Origin: RGIG3159 sp045640565 | GTDB taxonomy: Bacteria; Bacillota; Clostridia; Oscillospirales; Oscillospiraceae | Assembly: GCA_045640565.1 (NCBI GenBank) | Contig: JAZUFG010000010.1 | Span: forward strand, 1 to 57,346 | Direction of reading: 5' to 3' | Length of the DNA stretch: 57,346 bases | Part shown: positions 1 to 9,151 of the stretch, piece by piece | Numbering within the stretch: position 1 is the stretch's first letter | Layout of the letters: each line of letters starts with the position of its first letter | Notes under the pieces: generated by a model | What the model was told of the DNA's origin: nothing | Seen by the model: only the letters and a program-made list of their open reading frames with translations | Database searches by the model: none | Position numbers and translations under genes: made by a program

Positions 1-42
1 CTCAACTTCAAATATATCAAGGAGTTTTTATTCTGTCCATAG
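1..42 (+). CDS. Possible 3' end of an unidentified gene
   Basis: One plus-strand frame is open from the window edge for 13 codons to a TAG at 40-42 and ends F-L-F-C-P. The stretch is too short to assign to a family, and a run this long occurs often by chance. It is listed only because two hairpins (57-75 and 94-120) follow it, as expected after a gene end. Confidence 0.15.
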   Translation, partial: LNFKYIKEFLFCP

Positions 43-56
43 CTAAAGCTTTTTGA

Positions 57-75
57 CCACTGGCAAAGCCAGTGG
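57..75. repeat. Short perfect palindrome
   Basis: CCACTGGC and GCCAGTGG (8 bp each) are separated by AAA. There is no convincing T-run on either side, so it is more likely a small palindromic intergenic element than a strong terminator. The call rests only on the visible symmetry. Confidence 0.45.
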
Positions 76-91
76 TTGCCATATGAAGGCA

Positions 92-127
92 AAAGCGAGA
101 GGACATGGCGTCCTCTCGCTTTCTTTC
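92..127 (+). terminator. Intrinsic terminator-like hairpin
   Basis: AGCGAGAGGAC (94-104) pairs perfectly with GTCCTCTCGCT (110-120) around a 5-nt loop, and TTTCTTT follows on the plus strand. It may also serve the minus-strand flavoprotein operon that ends at 272, although its tail on that strand is poorer. From 130 to 271 I see nothing else recognisable. Confidence 0.6.
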
Positions 128-271
128 CGTCCATTCTTCCATTTTTTAACCGCAATATAATCAGATTCGAGCCGGAAGAGAAGAAAACATGGCTTCTTAA
201 TTATTGTATCTTGCCGGTATCGCGGTCAAAAAATCCCTAAGGCGTGCGCCTGAACGGGGCGGTGATCTTTT

Positions 272-1873
272 TTATTCCCGATTCAACTCTTCTATGACGG
301 CTTCTGCGCAGCGAAGGCCATCCACAGCGGCAGACATGATACCGCCGGCATAGCCTGCGCCCTCTCCGCAGGGGAAGAGCCCGTGAAGAGAGGAAACACA
401 ATTCTCATCCCGCAGGATCCGTACGGGAGAAGAGGAGCGCGTTTCCGGCCCTGTCAGAACAGCATCCGGATTGTCAAAACCTTGAAGACAGGTATTCAGA
501 ACGGGAATGGCATCTGCCAGGGTGTCTCCGACTTTTTTGGGAAGGACAGAGCGCAAATTACAGAGGGTCACTCCGGGGCGATAACTCGGCTCCACTGTCC
601 GGAATTCCGTGCTGGGCCGGTTCTCCAAAAAATCTCCCAGGAGCTGTGCCGGTGCCCGGTAGCTGTTTCCTGCTGCACGGAAAGCTGCTGACTCCAATTC
701 TTCCTGCCAATAAAGACCTCCCAAGGTCCCCCCATAGGGAAAATCCTCCGGACGGAGCGTGACCAATAAGGCACTGTTGCAGTTCTTTCCGTTCCGAGCT
801 GCCAGGCTCATGCCATTGGTAACCACCCTTCCCTCTTCTGACGCCGCAGCAACCACATAGCCGCCGGGGCACATACAGAAGCTATAGGCAGAGGATCCGT
901 CCTCCAAATGGCAGGAAAGCTTATAATCTGCCGGGGGCAGGGCGGGATTACCGGCAAATTCTCCGTATTGGGCCTCATTCAGCCAAGACTGAAGGTGTTC
1001 CACCCGGACACCCATGGAAAAGGGCTTGGGCTCCATGGAAAGCCCTTTTCCCTCCAACATTCTGAAGGTATCCCGGGCGCTGTGGCCGATGGCAAGAATA
1101 CAGGTATCTGCCTCTATTTCATATTCTCCTTCCGGACCCTCGCAAATCACTCCGGACAGGCTGCCGCTTCTCTCCTTCAATCCGGTCAGCTTTGTAAGGA
1201 AACGAATCTCGCCGCCCAGAGAGAGGATATAACGACGAACTTCCTGAATGACACGGTAAAGTACATCCGTTCCCACATGGGGTTTTGCATCCGAAAGGAT
1301 ATCCTCCCCTGCTCCGAATTCCACCAGACGGTTTAATACATAGCCGATCCGGTAATCCTTGATTCCGGTATTCAGTTTTCCGTCCGAAAACATTCCCGCG
1401 CCGCCTTCTCCGAACTGGACATTGCTGATGGGATTCAAACGGCCCGTTGACCAGAACTCCTCAACGGCTGCCCTCCGGGCCCCCGCGTCGGCACCCCGCT
1501 CCAAAACCAGGGGCTTCAGACCCGCTTCTGCCAATAGAAGGGCTGCAAAGATCCCCCCGGGACCGAACCCCACCACAATGGGACGGTGGGCCGGCTGCTT
1601 TTCTGCTTTCGGAGGAAGGTAAGGACGGTAGGACGCTTGGGAAGCTTTGGGATTCTTTGCATGTGCAAGGATCGCTTTCTCATTCCCCCTGACAGCCAGA
1701 TTCAGCGTGTAGATGATCCGGATATCCTTCTTCTTTCGTGCATCCACGGATTTTTTCACGATCTTCAGCGAAAGAATCTCTCCCATGCCGCATCTGAGCT
1801 GTTTGGCCGCGGCCTGTTTCAATTGGAGTTCATCTGCCCCGGGCAGCATGGATAAATCCCGAATCCGTATCAT
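272..1873 (-). CDS. NAD(P)/FAD-dependent dehydrogenase of the COG2509 type
   Basis: The predicted protein is a soluble flavoprotein of 533 residues whose substrate is unknown. After about 100 N-terminal residues comes a dinucleotide-binding motif, V-V-G-F-G-P-G-G, followed by a long FAD/NAD domain with repeated Gly-rich stretches and a C-terminal G-E-G-A-G-Y-A-G-G segment that closes the FAD site. This is the architecture of the uncharacterised FAD-dependent dehydrogenases common in Clostridia. The reading frame runs 24 codons further upstream, but I chose the ATG at 1873 because it overlaps the TGA of the preceding gene as ATGA, a sign of translational coupling. It is the second gene of a two-gene flavoprotein operon driven from about 3120-3148. 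The family is clear; the reaction is not. Confidence 0.88.
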   Translation of the reverse strand: MIRIRDLSMLPGADELQLKQAAAKQLRCGMGEILSLKIVKKSVDARKKKDIRIIYTLNLAVRGNEKAILAHAKNPKASQASYRPYLPPKAEKQPAHRPIVVGFGPGGIFAALLLAEAGLKPLVLERGADAGARRAAVEEFWSTGRLNPISNVQFGEGGAGMFSDGKLNTGIKDYRIGYVLNRLVEFGAGEDILSDAKPHVGTDVLYRVIQEVRRYILSLGGEIRFLTKLTGLKERSGSLSGVICEGPEGEYEIEADTCILAIGHSARDTFRMLEGKGLSMEPKPFSMGVRVEHLQSWLNEAQYGEFAGNPALPPADYKLSCHLEDGSSAYSFCMCPGGYVVAAASEEGRVVTNGMSLAARNGKNCNSALLVTLRPEDFPYGGTLGGLYWQEELESAAFRAAGNSYRAPAQLLGDFLENRPSTEFRTVEPSYRPGVTLCNLRSVLPKKVGDTLADAIPVLNTCLQGFDNPDAVLTGPETRSSSPVRILRDENCVSSLHGLFPCGEGAGYAGGIMSAAVDGLRCAEAVIEELNRE

Positions 1874-3087
1874 AGCTTTCTCCCCGCAGACTCCCCTGCC
1901 AAACGCCCGGAGGACCAAGCCCATTGCAGATTGTAGCCTCCGCAATCGCCATCCAAATCCAAGAGTTCACCGCAGGCATAAAGGCCGGGATGCAGGCGAC
2001 TTTCCATCGTATCGGGGTCAAATTCTCCCGTTCGGATGCCTCCCGCCGTCACCTGAGCCTGCTCCATACCCATTGTTCCCAAAATATCAAAGGGGCAGGC
2101 AGAAAGAATATCTGCTATAGAACACAATTCTCCCTCTGACAAATCTTCGGCACGCCCGGAAAGGGAAAAACCAAGACGCAAAAGCAGGGTCCTGCCCAAA
2201 CGATTCTGCAAAAGGCCCGTCAAAAAATTCTCCAGGGGACGCTCCGGGAAGGCAGAAACCCGACTCTTCAATAGTTTTATGATCTTCTCCGAAGGAACTC
2301 CCGGCAAAAGATTCAGCAGAATTCTGCAGCCTTCGGGCTTTTCCGTGACATAGCGGGAGATCTCAAAAATTGCCGGTCCGCTGAGGCCATAATCCGTAAA
2401 CTGGACTTCTCCCAATGTGGAAGCAATCTCCTCTCCGCCGCGGAAAACACGCACGGCACAGCTGTTCCGGATTCCCTTGAGGGGCCGCACAAGAGAAGGA
2501 TCTGTGCAAAGCTGAACCAAAGAAGGATACAGCTTGGTGCAGCTATGGCCAAGAGATTGAAGAAGCTTATAGCCCGACAAAGAACCGCCAAGTTTGCTTC
2601 CTGCCAGACCCCCGGCCGCAAGAATGACCCGATCCGCCCGGAAATCCCCATCCTCCAGGCGAAGAACAAAGCCATTTTTCTCTTTTTTTATTCCGCGGAC
2701 CTCTTCAGAAGCTCGTAACTCTACCCCACGGGCTTCCAAAGCAAGGCGCAAAACATCTACCACAGAGGATGCCTGCTCCGAGAAAGGATAGAGTTTTCCC
2801 TCCTCCGGTTCTCCGACAAGCAGCCCCAGAGATGCAAACCAGGCCAGTGTATCCTCCACAGAAAAGCGCTGCAGAGCAGATGCCGCAAAGGCCGGATCCT
2901 CGCCATGATAGTGCTCCGGAGATACGTTCCGATTGGAAAGATTACAGCGCCCGTTGCCCGTGGCAGAGAGTTTTTTTCCTGCCCTGGACTGGCGTTCAAA
3001 AATCACAACAGCGTTTTCGGCGTTTTCCGAAGCAGCAAGAGCCGCAGCCATTCCGGATGCCCCGGCACCAACAATTGCAATAACCAT
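1870..3087 (-). CDS. HI0933-like flavoprotein (YhiN family)
   Basis: This is a predicted FAD-dependent oxidoreductase of the HI0933/YhiN family. The N-terminus is a Rossmann FAD-binding motif, I-V-G-A-G-A-S-G-M, followed by the family signature A-G-K-K-L-S-A-T-G-N-G-R-C-N. Near the C-terminus G-E-L-L-D-L-D-G-D-C-G-G-Y-N-L-Q-W-A matches the second conserved block. At 405 residues it has the usual length. The ATG at 3087 is preceded by AAGGAG at about 8 nt, which is better than the start seven codons upstream. It is the first gene of an operon with the COG2509 flavoprotein, and the two overlap by 4 nt. Family members are sometimes named aminoacetone oxidase, but the physiological substrate is not established. 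Confidence 0.88.
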   Translation of the reverse strand: MVIAIVGAGASGMAAALAASENAENAVVIFERQSRAGKKLSATGNGRCNLSNRNVSPEHYHGEDPAFAASALQRFSVEDTLAWFASLGLLVGEPEEGKLYPFSEQASSVVDVLRLALEARGVELRASEEVRGIKKEKNGFVLRLEDGDFRADRVILAAGGLAGSKLGGSLSGYKLLQSLGHSCTKLYPSLVQLCTDPSLVRPLKGIRNSCAVRVFRGGEEIASTLGEVQFTDYGLSGPAIFEISRYVTEKPEGCRILLNLLPGVPSEKIIKLLKSRVSAFPERPLENFLTGLLQNRLGRTLLLRLGFSLSGRAEDLSEGELCSIADILSACPFDILGTMGMEQAQVTAGGIRTGEFDPDTMESRLHPGLYACGELLDLDGDCGGYNLQWAWSSGRLAGESAGRKL

Positions 3088-3119
3088 GCGCACAGCTCCT
3101 TTTCTCATTATCCGGGCTC

Positions 3120-3148
3120 ATTATAACGGAATATCTCCCACAGTTCAA
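3120..3148 (-). promoter_or_regulatory. Sigma-A-type promoter of the flavoprotein operon
   Basis: Read on the minus strand, TTGAAC (3143-3148) and TATAAT (3120-3125) are 17 bp apart and lie about 30 bp upstream of the chosen ATG. It is divergent from the promoter at 3165-3193, so both sit in one short intergenic region. Confidence 0.7.
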
Positions 3149-3164
3149 GCTGAATCCCAAAAAC

Positions 3165-3193
3165 TTGACAAATATTGGATTTTGTGGTAAAAT
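3165..3193 (+). promoter_or_regulatory. Sigma-A-type promoter of the lipoprotein gene
   Basis: A perfect TTGACA at 3165-3170 and TAAAAT at 3188-3193 are separated by 17 bp, 33 bp before the ATG of the lipoprotein. A GGAGG site lies just ahead of that start. Confidence 0.8.
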
Positions 3194-3226
3194 ACGCGGA
3201 GTTAACCTAGATTTTATGGAGGATTT

Positions 3227-5104
3227 ATGAAAAAATCATTCCTTTTTCTTATTTTACTCCTAAGCCTTCTCTTCCTCTTCAGCGCATGCGGAGAGGAAGA
3301 AAGCGCCCCTCCTATTGAAGAGGAGAAAGAGGCCGAGGAGACCGTCCCGGAAGAAACAGAGCCTCTCCCGGAGGTTCAAGAGCCTGAACCGGCTGTCTTT
3401 GAAATTCCCTATCCGGACACGGTTCCGGAAATCAGCTACTCTCAACCCGCGGAATATGACGCGCTCTTCACCCTCCAGAGTGACTATTTAAGTGACGCTG
3501 ATCAAGCAGAAGCTATTTTAGGGCAGGAAAAGGTTTCCAGTTCCGATAATGCCGGCTCCGAGTTCTCTCTCCGCTACGGTCCTTCCATCACAGCCGATGG
3601 AGAATCCTGGACAGCCCTTTCCTCCAAGTCCTGCAGCTACGAGGATTACATCTATACGCTAAGCGGCAGCCAACTGCTCGTTCTTTCTTTCCAAAACGGC
3701 TATGCGGAAAAAATCAATGTAGTCCCCGCATCGGAAGACCCCATGGAGGGATGGTACGGCAATGACACCCCCTTTGCCATGACGGTTTCCGGCGATTCCC
3801 TCTATCTTCTCTCCAAGGAATCCCTCTTCCGCAATACGGAAAATGCTTTGGAGAATGCGGAAGATTCTTACAATGCCGTACATATCCGCACTTTCTCTCT
3901 TACAGATCCGGAAAACCCGGAGCTTGTGAACGATTATGCTCTTCGCGGCATCATCATCGGATCCGGCTACAATCAGAAGGGCATTCTTTTTGCTGCCTAC
4001 ACCCCCATTGAGAATCCTTCCTATTCCACCTCCGAGAGCTATACTCCTTCTATTGTCTGCAATGGAGAGGAACGGCTTTTTACCCTCAGAGAGATCCTTA
4101 TTCCGAATCAGATGCGCTCCTCAGGGTATACGCTGTTGGGTTTCCTTCCCTTTGACTCCTCAGAAGCAAAGTTCCGGGCCGTTGCCGGATATTTCCCCTA
4201 TGGGATCCTCTCCGGTGAGAATCTTTACCTGGCCGGAAGTGGGAAAATCCTTCAACAATCCGAAGCTTACGAAGAGGACCAATATTCTGTCGTTGCCTGC
4301 AGTTATAAGAGATTTGCGGAGGTCATCTCGCTGAATGCCGAAGATTTCAGCTTAACTGCAAACCGTCTTCTCCCCGGCGGTATTTCCAACGGCTCTGACT
4401 TCGCCTTGGTTGACGGCAATCCTGTTTTGGCCCTTATTGGCAAAAACACCCTCTTCCGTACTTTCAGCGATCAGGAATACAGTTTTGAAAATACGCTGAA
4501 GGATTCCGAAGAAGAAAATGCTCAGGTCATCCGTTTTGATGAGAATCTCCAGGTTCGCGGCGCTTTTGACTCCAAAGATATCTGTGAGATTGAAATCTCT
4601 GCCGGCAGGGCCTGGCTCTTCCAGAAGAACGGCGGCTTCTATCCGGAGCGTTACCTGAACCTTTCCGCCGAAAAACTCAAAGCAGAAAACTGTGCTGTTC
4701 TGACTTATCTGCCTATTCAGGTCCTTGAAAAGAACGAGTTCGGTATTCTCTGCTGCTGCCTCAGCTACGAGCCTGACGGCGACTATTATGACTACACTTT
4801 GGATTACCTCATGCCGGATTCTTTAGACCGGATAGCAAGCCTGAATGACATCAGCGGAGATCTTCTGATCCCCTTCCGGGAAAGCGGAGAGATCCTGCTC
4901 CGCCAAGCAGGGACCAGTTCCATATACAAATACGGTGAAGGATTCTTTGAGTATGCCGGAGATATTTCCATCTCCTATCTGGATGCCGAAGATACTGCCC
5001 TTTTCCGGACAGAGTCCGTTCTCTGCCTCTGCAATTCTTCCGCGTTCTATACCTTCAACGAAGATTACAGCATTGATGAGACCATTCCCTTCGCCCTTGG
5101 ATAA
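3227..5104 (+). CDS. Lipoprotein with beta-propeller domain
   Basis: This is a predicted extracytoplasmic lipoprotein of 625 residues. A hydrophobic signal peptide ends F-S-A-C with the lipidated Cys at residue 21. An acidic Glu/Pro linker follows (residues 23-55), consistent with a tether to the cell surface. The remainder resembles the secreted C-terminal beta-propeller domain family (Beta_propel): it has the module E-N-P-E-L-V-N-D-Y-A-L-R-G and, some 50 residues later, the I-L-I-P-N segment where that family usually has an Y-I-P motif. The domain is usually linked to secreted regulators or surface proteins of unknown role. GGAGG precedes the start. It is probably cotranscribed with the DUF896 gene, whose Shine-Dalgarno overlaps this stop codon. 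The propeller assignment is by resemblance. Confidence 0.8.
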   Translation: MKKSFLFLILLLSLLFLFSACGEEESAPPIEEEKEAEETVPEETEPLPEVQEPEPAVFEIPYPDTVPEISYSQPAEYDALFTLQSDYLSDADQAEAILGQEKVSSSDNAGSEFSLRYGPSITADGESWTALSSKSCSYEDYIYTLSGSQLLVLSFQNGYAEKINVVPASEDPMEGWYGNDTPFAMTVSGDSLYLLSKESLFRNTENALENAEDSYNAVHIRTFSLTDPENPELVNDYALRGIIIGSGYNQKGILFAAYTPIENPSYSTSESYTPSIVCNGEERLFTLREILIPNQMRSSGYTLLGFLPFDSSEAKFRAVAGYFPYGILSGENLYLAGSGKILQQSEAYEEDQYSVVACSYKRFAEVISLNAEDFSLTANRLLPGGISNGSDFALVDGNPVLALIGKNTLFRTFSDQEYSFENTLKDSEEENAQVIRFDENLQVRGAFDSKDICEIEISAGRAWLFQKNGGFYPERYLNLSAEKLKAENCAVLTYLPIQVLEKNEFGILCCCLSYEPDGDYYDYTLDYLMPDSLDRIASLNDISGDLLIPFRESGEILLRQAGTSSIYKYGEGFFEYAGDISISYLDAEDTALFRTESVLCLCNSSAFYTFNEDYSIDETIPFALG

Positions 5105-5113
5105 GGAGGTTCT

Positions 5114-5317
5114 ATGGAAACAGAACGCGTGAAACGAATCAATGAGCTTGCCCACAAGGCAAAAACCGTTGGTCTGACGGAAGAGGAGCTCGCCGAGCGG
5201 GACAGACTCCGCAAAGAATACCTAGCTGCATTTCGGGCAAACCTGACTTCCCAACTGGACAACACCTATATTGTGGATCCACAGGGAAATAAAAGGAAGC
5301 TGGGAATCAAACAGTAA
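5114..5317 (+). CDS. DUF896 family protein (YnzC-like)
   Basis: A 67-residue cytoplasmic protein of the DUF896/UPF0291 family. The family pattern is plain: an N-terminal helix R-I-N-E-L-A-H-K-A-K, then G-L-T-E-E-E-L-A-E-R-D-R-L-R-K-E-Y-L and a C-terminal V-D-P-Q-G-N segment. Bacillus relatives include YnzC, which lies in an SOS-regulated region; the molecular function of the family is unknown. The start has AAGGAGGT immediately after the lipoprotein stop, so the two genes are likely translationally coupled. A strong hairpin terminator follows. Confidence 0.9.
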   Translation: METERVKRINELAHKAKTVGLTEEELAERDRLRKEYLAAFRANLTSQLDNTYIVDPQGNKRKLGIKQ

Positions 5318-5323
5318 TAATTT

Positions 5324-5358
5324 CGGGACGCTTGAACAGCAAGCGTCCCGATTATTTT
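5324..5358 (+). terminator. Intrinsic terminator after the DUF896 gene
   Basis: CGGGACGCTTG (5324-5334) and CAAGCGTCCCG (5340-5350) form an 11-bp perfect stem with a 5-nt loop, followed by ATTATTTT. Confidence 0.85.
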
Positions 5359-5365
5359 AAGTTAT

Positions 5366-5406
5366 AAAAAAATCATCCTGCCGTGCTGAACGGCAGGATG
5401 ATTTTT
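5366..5406 (-). terminator. rpoBC terminator, bidirectional
   Basis: AATCATCCTGCCG and CGGCAGGATGATT form a long stem bordered by an A-run and a T-run, so it can terminate on either strand. On the minus strand it lies directly after the rpoC stop and is followed by seven U residues. Together with the hairpin at 5324-5358 it insulates two convergent operons. Confidence 0.85.
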
Positions 5407-5414
5407 TACTTATA

Positions 5415-8400
5415 TCAGTCTTCCGTGGATTCGCTGGTATAGACCAGGTCGCCATCTGCAAAGACCTTCTCCTCCGGCTCTTCCGGAACTTCAATATACT
5501 CATTGAAATCGCGGTAAGCCTGGAGTCCGGTACCGGCAGGAATCAGTTTGCCGATAATGACATTTTCTTTCAGACCGTTCAAACGGTCAACCTTGCCCTT
5601 GATAGCAGCTTCTGTGAGAACCTTGGTGGTCTCCTGGAAGGATGCTGCGGAGAGGAAGGACTCGGTAGCCAGGGATGCCTTGGTGATACCCATGAGGATA
5701 AGAGATCTGGTTGCGGGAACGAGATCCGTTTCACCGGCATCGATCCGCTTCTGAATCTCGGCATTGGCATCTTCAAACTCAAAGACATCCACAACACTGC
5801 CGGTAAGCAGGTTGGTATCGCCGGGATCCTCAACCTTGACCTTACGCATCATCTGGCGGATGATAACCTCGATATGCTTATCGTTGATATCAACACCTTG
5901 CTGACGGTAAACGGAAAGAACTTCCTGCGTCAGGTATTCCTGAACAGCTTCCACACCGGAAATACGGAGAACATCGTGGGGGCTCAGAGCGCCATCGGTG
6001 ATACGGGCGCCCTTCTGGATCTCCTGGCCATCCTCCACGCGGAGGCCGACGGAATAAGGAACCTGATAGACCTTGGTCTCATCCTCACCGGTAACCGTGA
6101 TATCACGGAGAGGAGCCTTGTGGGAATCGTCCACGGTGACTTTACCGGAGATCTCGGAAATGATGGCCATCTTCTTGGGCTTTCTGGGCTCAAAGAGTTC
6201 TTCGACTCGAGGAAGACCCTGGGTGATGTCATCACCGGCAACACCGCCGGAGTGGAAGGTACGCATGGTAAGCTGCGTGCCGGGTTCACCAATGGACTGG
6301 GCTGCGATGATACCGACAGCTTCGCCCAAATTTACCTTTTCAGAGGTTGCCAGGTTCATGCCATAGCAGGTAGCGCATACACCATTACGGGCCTTACAGC
6401 CGAGAACGGTGCGGATATAAACGGAATGAATGCCGTGGGCCTCAAACTTGGCAGCATCCTCGGCCTGCATGATCTTGGTCTTGGGATGGAGGAGCTCGCC
6501 TGTCTCGGGATCCACGATATCATTGACGGGGAATCTGCCGCGGATGCGGTCACCGAAGGATTCCAGAACCTGTCCCTTTTCCACAACAGCGGACACATTG
6601 ATGCCCTCGGTCGTTCCGCAATCATCCTGACGGATGATCACATCCTGGGAGACATCAACCAGACGACGGGTCAAATAACCGGAGTCTGCAGTACGAAGTG
6701 CGGTATCGGTCAAGCCCTTACGCGCGCCTCTGGAGGAAATGAAATATTCCAGAACAGACAGACCTTCACGGAAGTTGGACTTAACAGGGATCTCAATGGT
6801 ACGGCCGGAGGTATCTGCCATCAAACCACGCATACCGGCCAGCTGACGAATCTGGTTCATGGAACCACGGGCGCCGGAGTCAGCCATCATGTAGATGGGG
6901 TTGAACTCATCCAGATTTGCAGTCAGCGCATCTGTGACTTCCTTGTTGGTCTTCTCCCACTGAGAAACAACCAGACGGTAACGTTCGTCGTTCGTGATGA
7001 AACCGCGCTTATACTGGCGGTCGATCTTAACGACTTCGGCTTCTGCCTCATGAATCAAATCGTACTTGCTCTCAGGAATGACCATATCCGCAATGGAAAC
7101 GGTAATGGAACCCAGAGTGGAATACTTATAGCCCAGAGCCTTGACCTTATCCAGCATCTCCGTGGCGATGGTGAAGCCATGGACGCGGATGCAGCGGTCA
7201 ATGATTTTGCCCAAGAGCTTTTTGCCGACTTTTTCAGTAATCTCCAGCTCAAAGAGGTCATCCTCGGTTTCGCGCTTACGGAAGCCCAAATCCTGAGGAA
7301 TGGGAGCGTTGAAGATCAGACGGCCGACGGTAGCCCGGATGAGGCGGGACTTCTTGACGCCGTCAATTTCCCGTTCCATGATGACACGGATGGGGGCATG
7401 CATACCGATGACGCCTTCGCCATAGGCAGTGATGGCCTCATCCACAGAACTGTAGGAGTGAATGGGCAGATACTCTGCGGGCTTTTTGCCCTCAGCCGCT
7501 GCCTTTGCGTTCTCAGCCAGGAAGAGGTCTGCATCCACACGCTCACCGGAGGGCAGTGCAGTTTCTCCTGCATCGGTAACAAAGACTTCTTCTGCGCCCT
7601 TTTCGGCCTTACCCAAACGCTCGTAGGTCAGGTAGTAAGTACCGAGAATCATATCCTGAGTAGGAACGGTAACGGGCTTGCCATCCTGAGGACGAAGGAG
7701 GTTATTGGCGGAGAGCATCAGCATACGGGCTTCTGCCTGAGCTTCTGCGGAAAGGGGCACATGAACAGCCATCTGGTCGCCATCGAAGTCTGCATTGAAT
7801 GCGGTACAGCAAAGAGGATGGAGCTTAATGGCTCTGCCTTCCACGAGGACAGGCTCAAAGGCCTGAATGCCCAAACGGTGGAGGGTAGGAGCACGGTTCA
7901 AAAGAACAGGACGGTCCTTGATGATATAATCCAGAGCATCCCAAATTTCGGTCTTGCCCCGGTCAATCATCTTCTTGGCGGACTTGATGTTATTGGCAAT
8001 GCCATCCTCGACCAGCTTCTTCATAACGAAGGGACGGAAGAGCTCGATAGCCATTTCCTTCGGAAGGCCGCACTGATAGAGCTTCAATTCAGGACCGACA
8101 ACGATAACGGAACGGCCGGAGTAGTCAACACGCTTGCCGAGAAGGTTCTGACGGAAACGGCCCTGCTTGCCCTTCAGCATATCGCTCAGAGACTTGAGTG
8201 CCCGGTTGTTGGCGCCCACGACAGCTCTGCCGCGGCGGCCATTATCAATCAGAGCATCAACGGCTTCCTGCAGCATCCGCTTTTCATTCCGGATGATGAT
8301 ATCGGGAGCACTGAGCTGAATGAGACGCTTCAGACGGTTATTGCGGTTAATAACACGGCGATAGAGATCGTTCAGATCAGAGGTGGCAAAACGGCCGCCA

Positions 8401-9131
8401 TCCAGCTGGACCATAGGACGAAGCTCCGGAGGAATAACCGGAAGAACATCCATGATCATCCAAGTAGGATCGTTATTGGAAAGGCGGAAAGCATCAACAG
8501 CTTCCAGACGCTTGACAATACGAAGCTTTTTCTGGCCGCTGGAGGCCTTCATTTCGGCACGGAGAGAAGCGGAGAGTTCTTCCAGGTCAACGTCCTCCAG
8601 AAGCTTTTTCACAGCTTCTGCGCCCATTCCTGCCTGGAAATCATCCTCATACTTCTCGCGCATGTCGCGGTATTCTTTTTCCGTCAAAATCTGATTCTTG
8701 GTCAAGGGGCAGTCGCCGGGATCCGTAACAATATAGGCGGCGAAATACAGGACCTTCTCCAAGAGTCTGGGGCTGATGTCCAGAAGCAGACCCATACGGG
8801 AAGGAATACCCTTGAAGTACCAGATATGAGAACAGGGAGCAGCCAGCTCAATGTGGCCCATACGCTCACGGCGGACCTTGCTCTTGGTGACTTCAACACC
8901 GCAGCGATCGCAGATCTTGCCCTTATAGCGAATCTTCTTATACTTTCCGCAATGGCATTCCCAGTCCTTTGTGGGCCCGAAAATTTTCTCGCAGAAGAGG
9001 CCGTCCCGTTCCGGTTTCAGGGTACGGTAGTTAATGGTCTCGGGTTTTTTTACTTCGCCATAGGACCAGGAACGGATCAAATCAGGGGAGGCAATACCGA
9101 TTTTAATTGCTTCGAAATTTGCATAAGCCAT
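5415..9131 (-). CDS. rpoC: RNA polymerase beta' subunit
   Basis: Beta' subunit of the core RNA polymerase, carrying the catalytic Mg site. The 1238 residues are typical for Clostridia. The N-terminal zinc-binding domain has Cys59, Cys61, Cys74 and Cys77. The invariant N-A-D-F-D-G-D-Q-M active-site loop lies about one third into the protein, and the C-terminal half contains the trigger-loop segment (T-Q-L-T-M-R-T-F-H). ATG at 9131 has GGAGGG upstream. It lies 20 bp after rpoB on the same strand and ends at the hairpin 5366-5406, so the two are one operon. A long open frame on the opposite strand (5874-9251) is a codon-bias shadow of this gene. Confidence 0.99.
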   Translation of the reverse strand: MAYANFEAIKIGIASPDLIRSWSYGEVKKPETINYRTLKPERDGLFCEKIFGPTKDWECHCGKYKKIRYKGKICDRCGVEVTKSKVRRERMGHIELAAPCSHIWYFKGIPSRMGLLLDISPRLLEKVLYFAAYIVTDPGDCPLTKNQILTEKEYRDMREKYEDDFQAGMGAEAVKKLLEDVDLEELSASLRAEMKASSGQKKLRIVKRLEAVDAFRLSNNDPTWMIMDVLPVIPPELRPMVQLDGGRFATSDLNDLYRRVINRNNRLKRLIQLSAPDIIIRNEKRMLQEAVDALIDNGRRGRAVVGANNRALKSLSDMLKGKQGRFRQNLLGKRVDYSGRSVIVVGPELKLYQCGLPKEMAIELFRPFVMKKLVEDGIANNIKSAKKMIDRGKTEIWDALDYIIKDRPVLLNRAPTLHRLGIQAFEPVLVEGRAIKLHPLCCTAFNADFDGDQMAVHVPLSAEAQAEARMLMLSANNLLRPQDGKPVTVPTQDMILGTYYLTYERLGKAEKGAEEVFVTDAGETALPSGERVDADLFLAENAKAAAEGKKPAEYLPIHSYSSVDEAITAYGEGVIGMHAPIRVIMEREIDGVKKSRLIRATVGRLIFNAPIPQDLGFRKRETEDDLFELEITEKVGKKLLGKIIDRCIRVHGFTIATEMLDKVKALGYKYSTLGSITVSIADMVIPESKYDLIHEAEAEVVKIDRQYKRGFITNDERYRLVVSQWEKTNKEVTDALTANLDEFNPIYMMADSGARGSMNQIRQLAGMRGLMADTSGRTIEIPVKSNFREGLSVLEYFISSRGARKGLTDTALRTADSGYLTRRLVDVSQDVIIRQDDCGTTEGINVSAVVEKGQVLESFGDRIRGRFPVNDIVDPETGELLHPKTKIMQAEDAAKFEAHGIHSVYIRTVLGCKARNGVCATCYGMNLATSEKVNLGEAVGIIAAQSIGEPGTQLTMRTFHSGGVAGDDITQGLPRVEELFEPRKPKKMAIISEISGKVTVDDSHKAPLRDITVTGEDETKVYQVPYSVGLRVEDGQEIQKGARITDGALSPHDVLRISGVEAVQEYLTQEVLSVYRQQGVDINDKHIEVIIRQMMRKVKVEDPGDTNLLTGSVVDVFEFEDANAEIQKRIDAGETDLVPATRSLILMGITKASLATESFLSAASFQETTKVLTEAAIKGKVDRLNGLKENVIIGKLIPAGTGLQAYRDFNEYIEVPEEPEEKVFADGDLVYTSESTED

Positions 9132-9151
9132 AGTATTTTACCCTCCTTCTC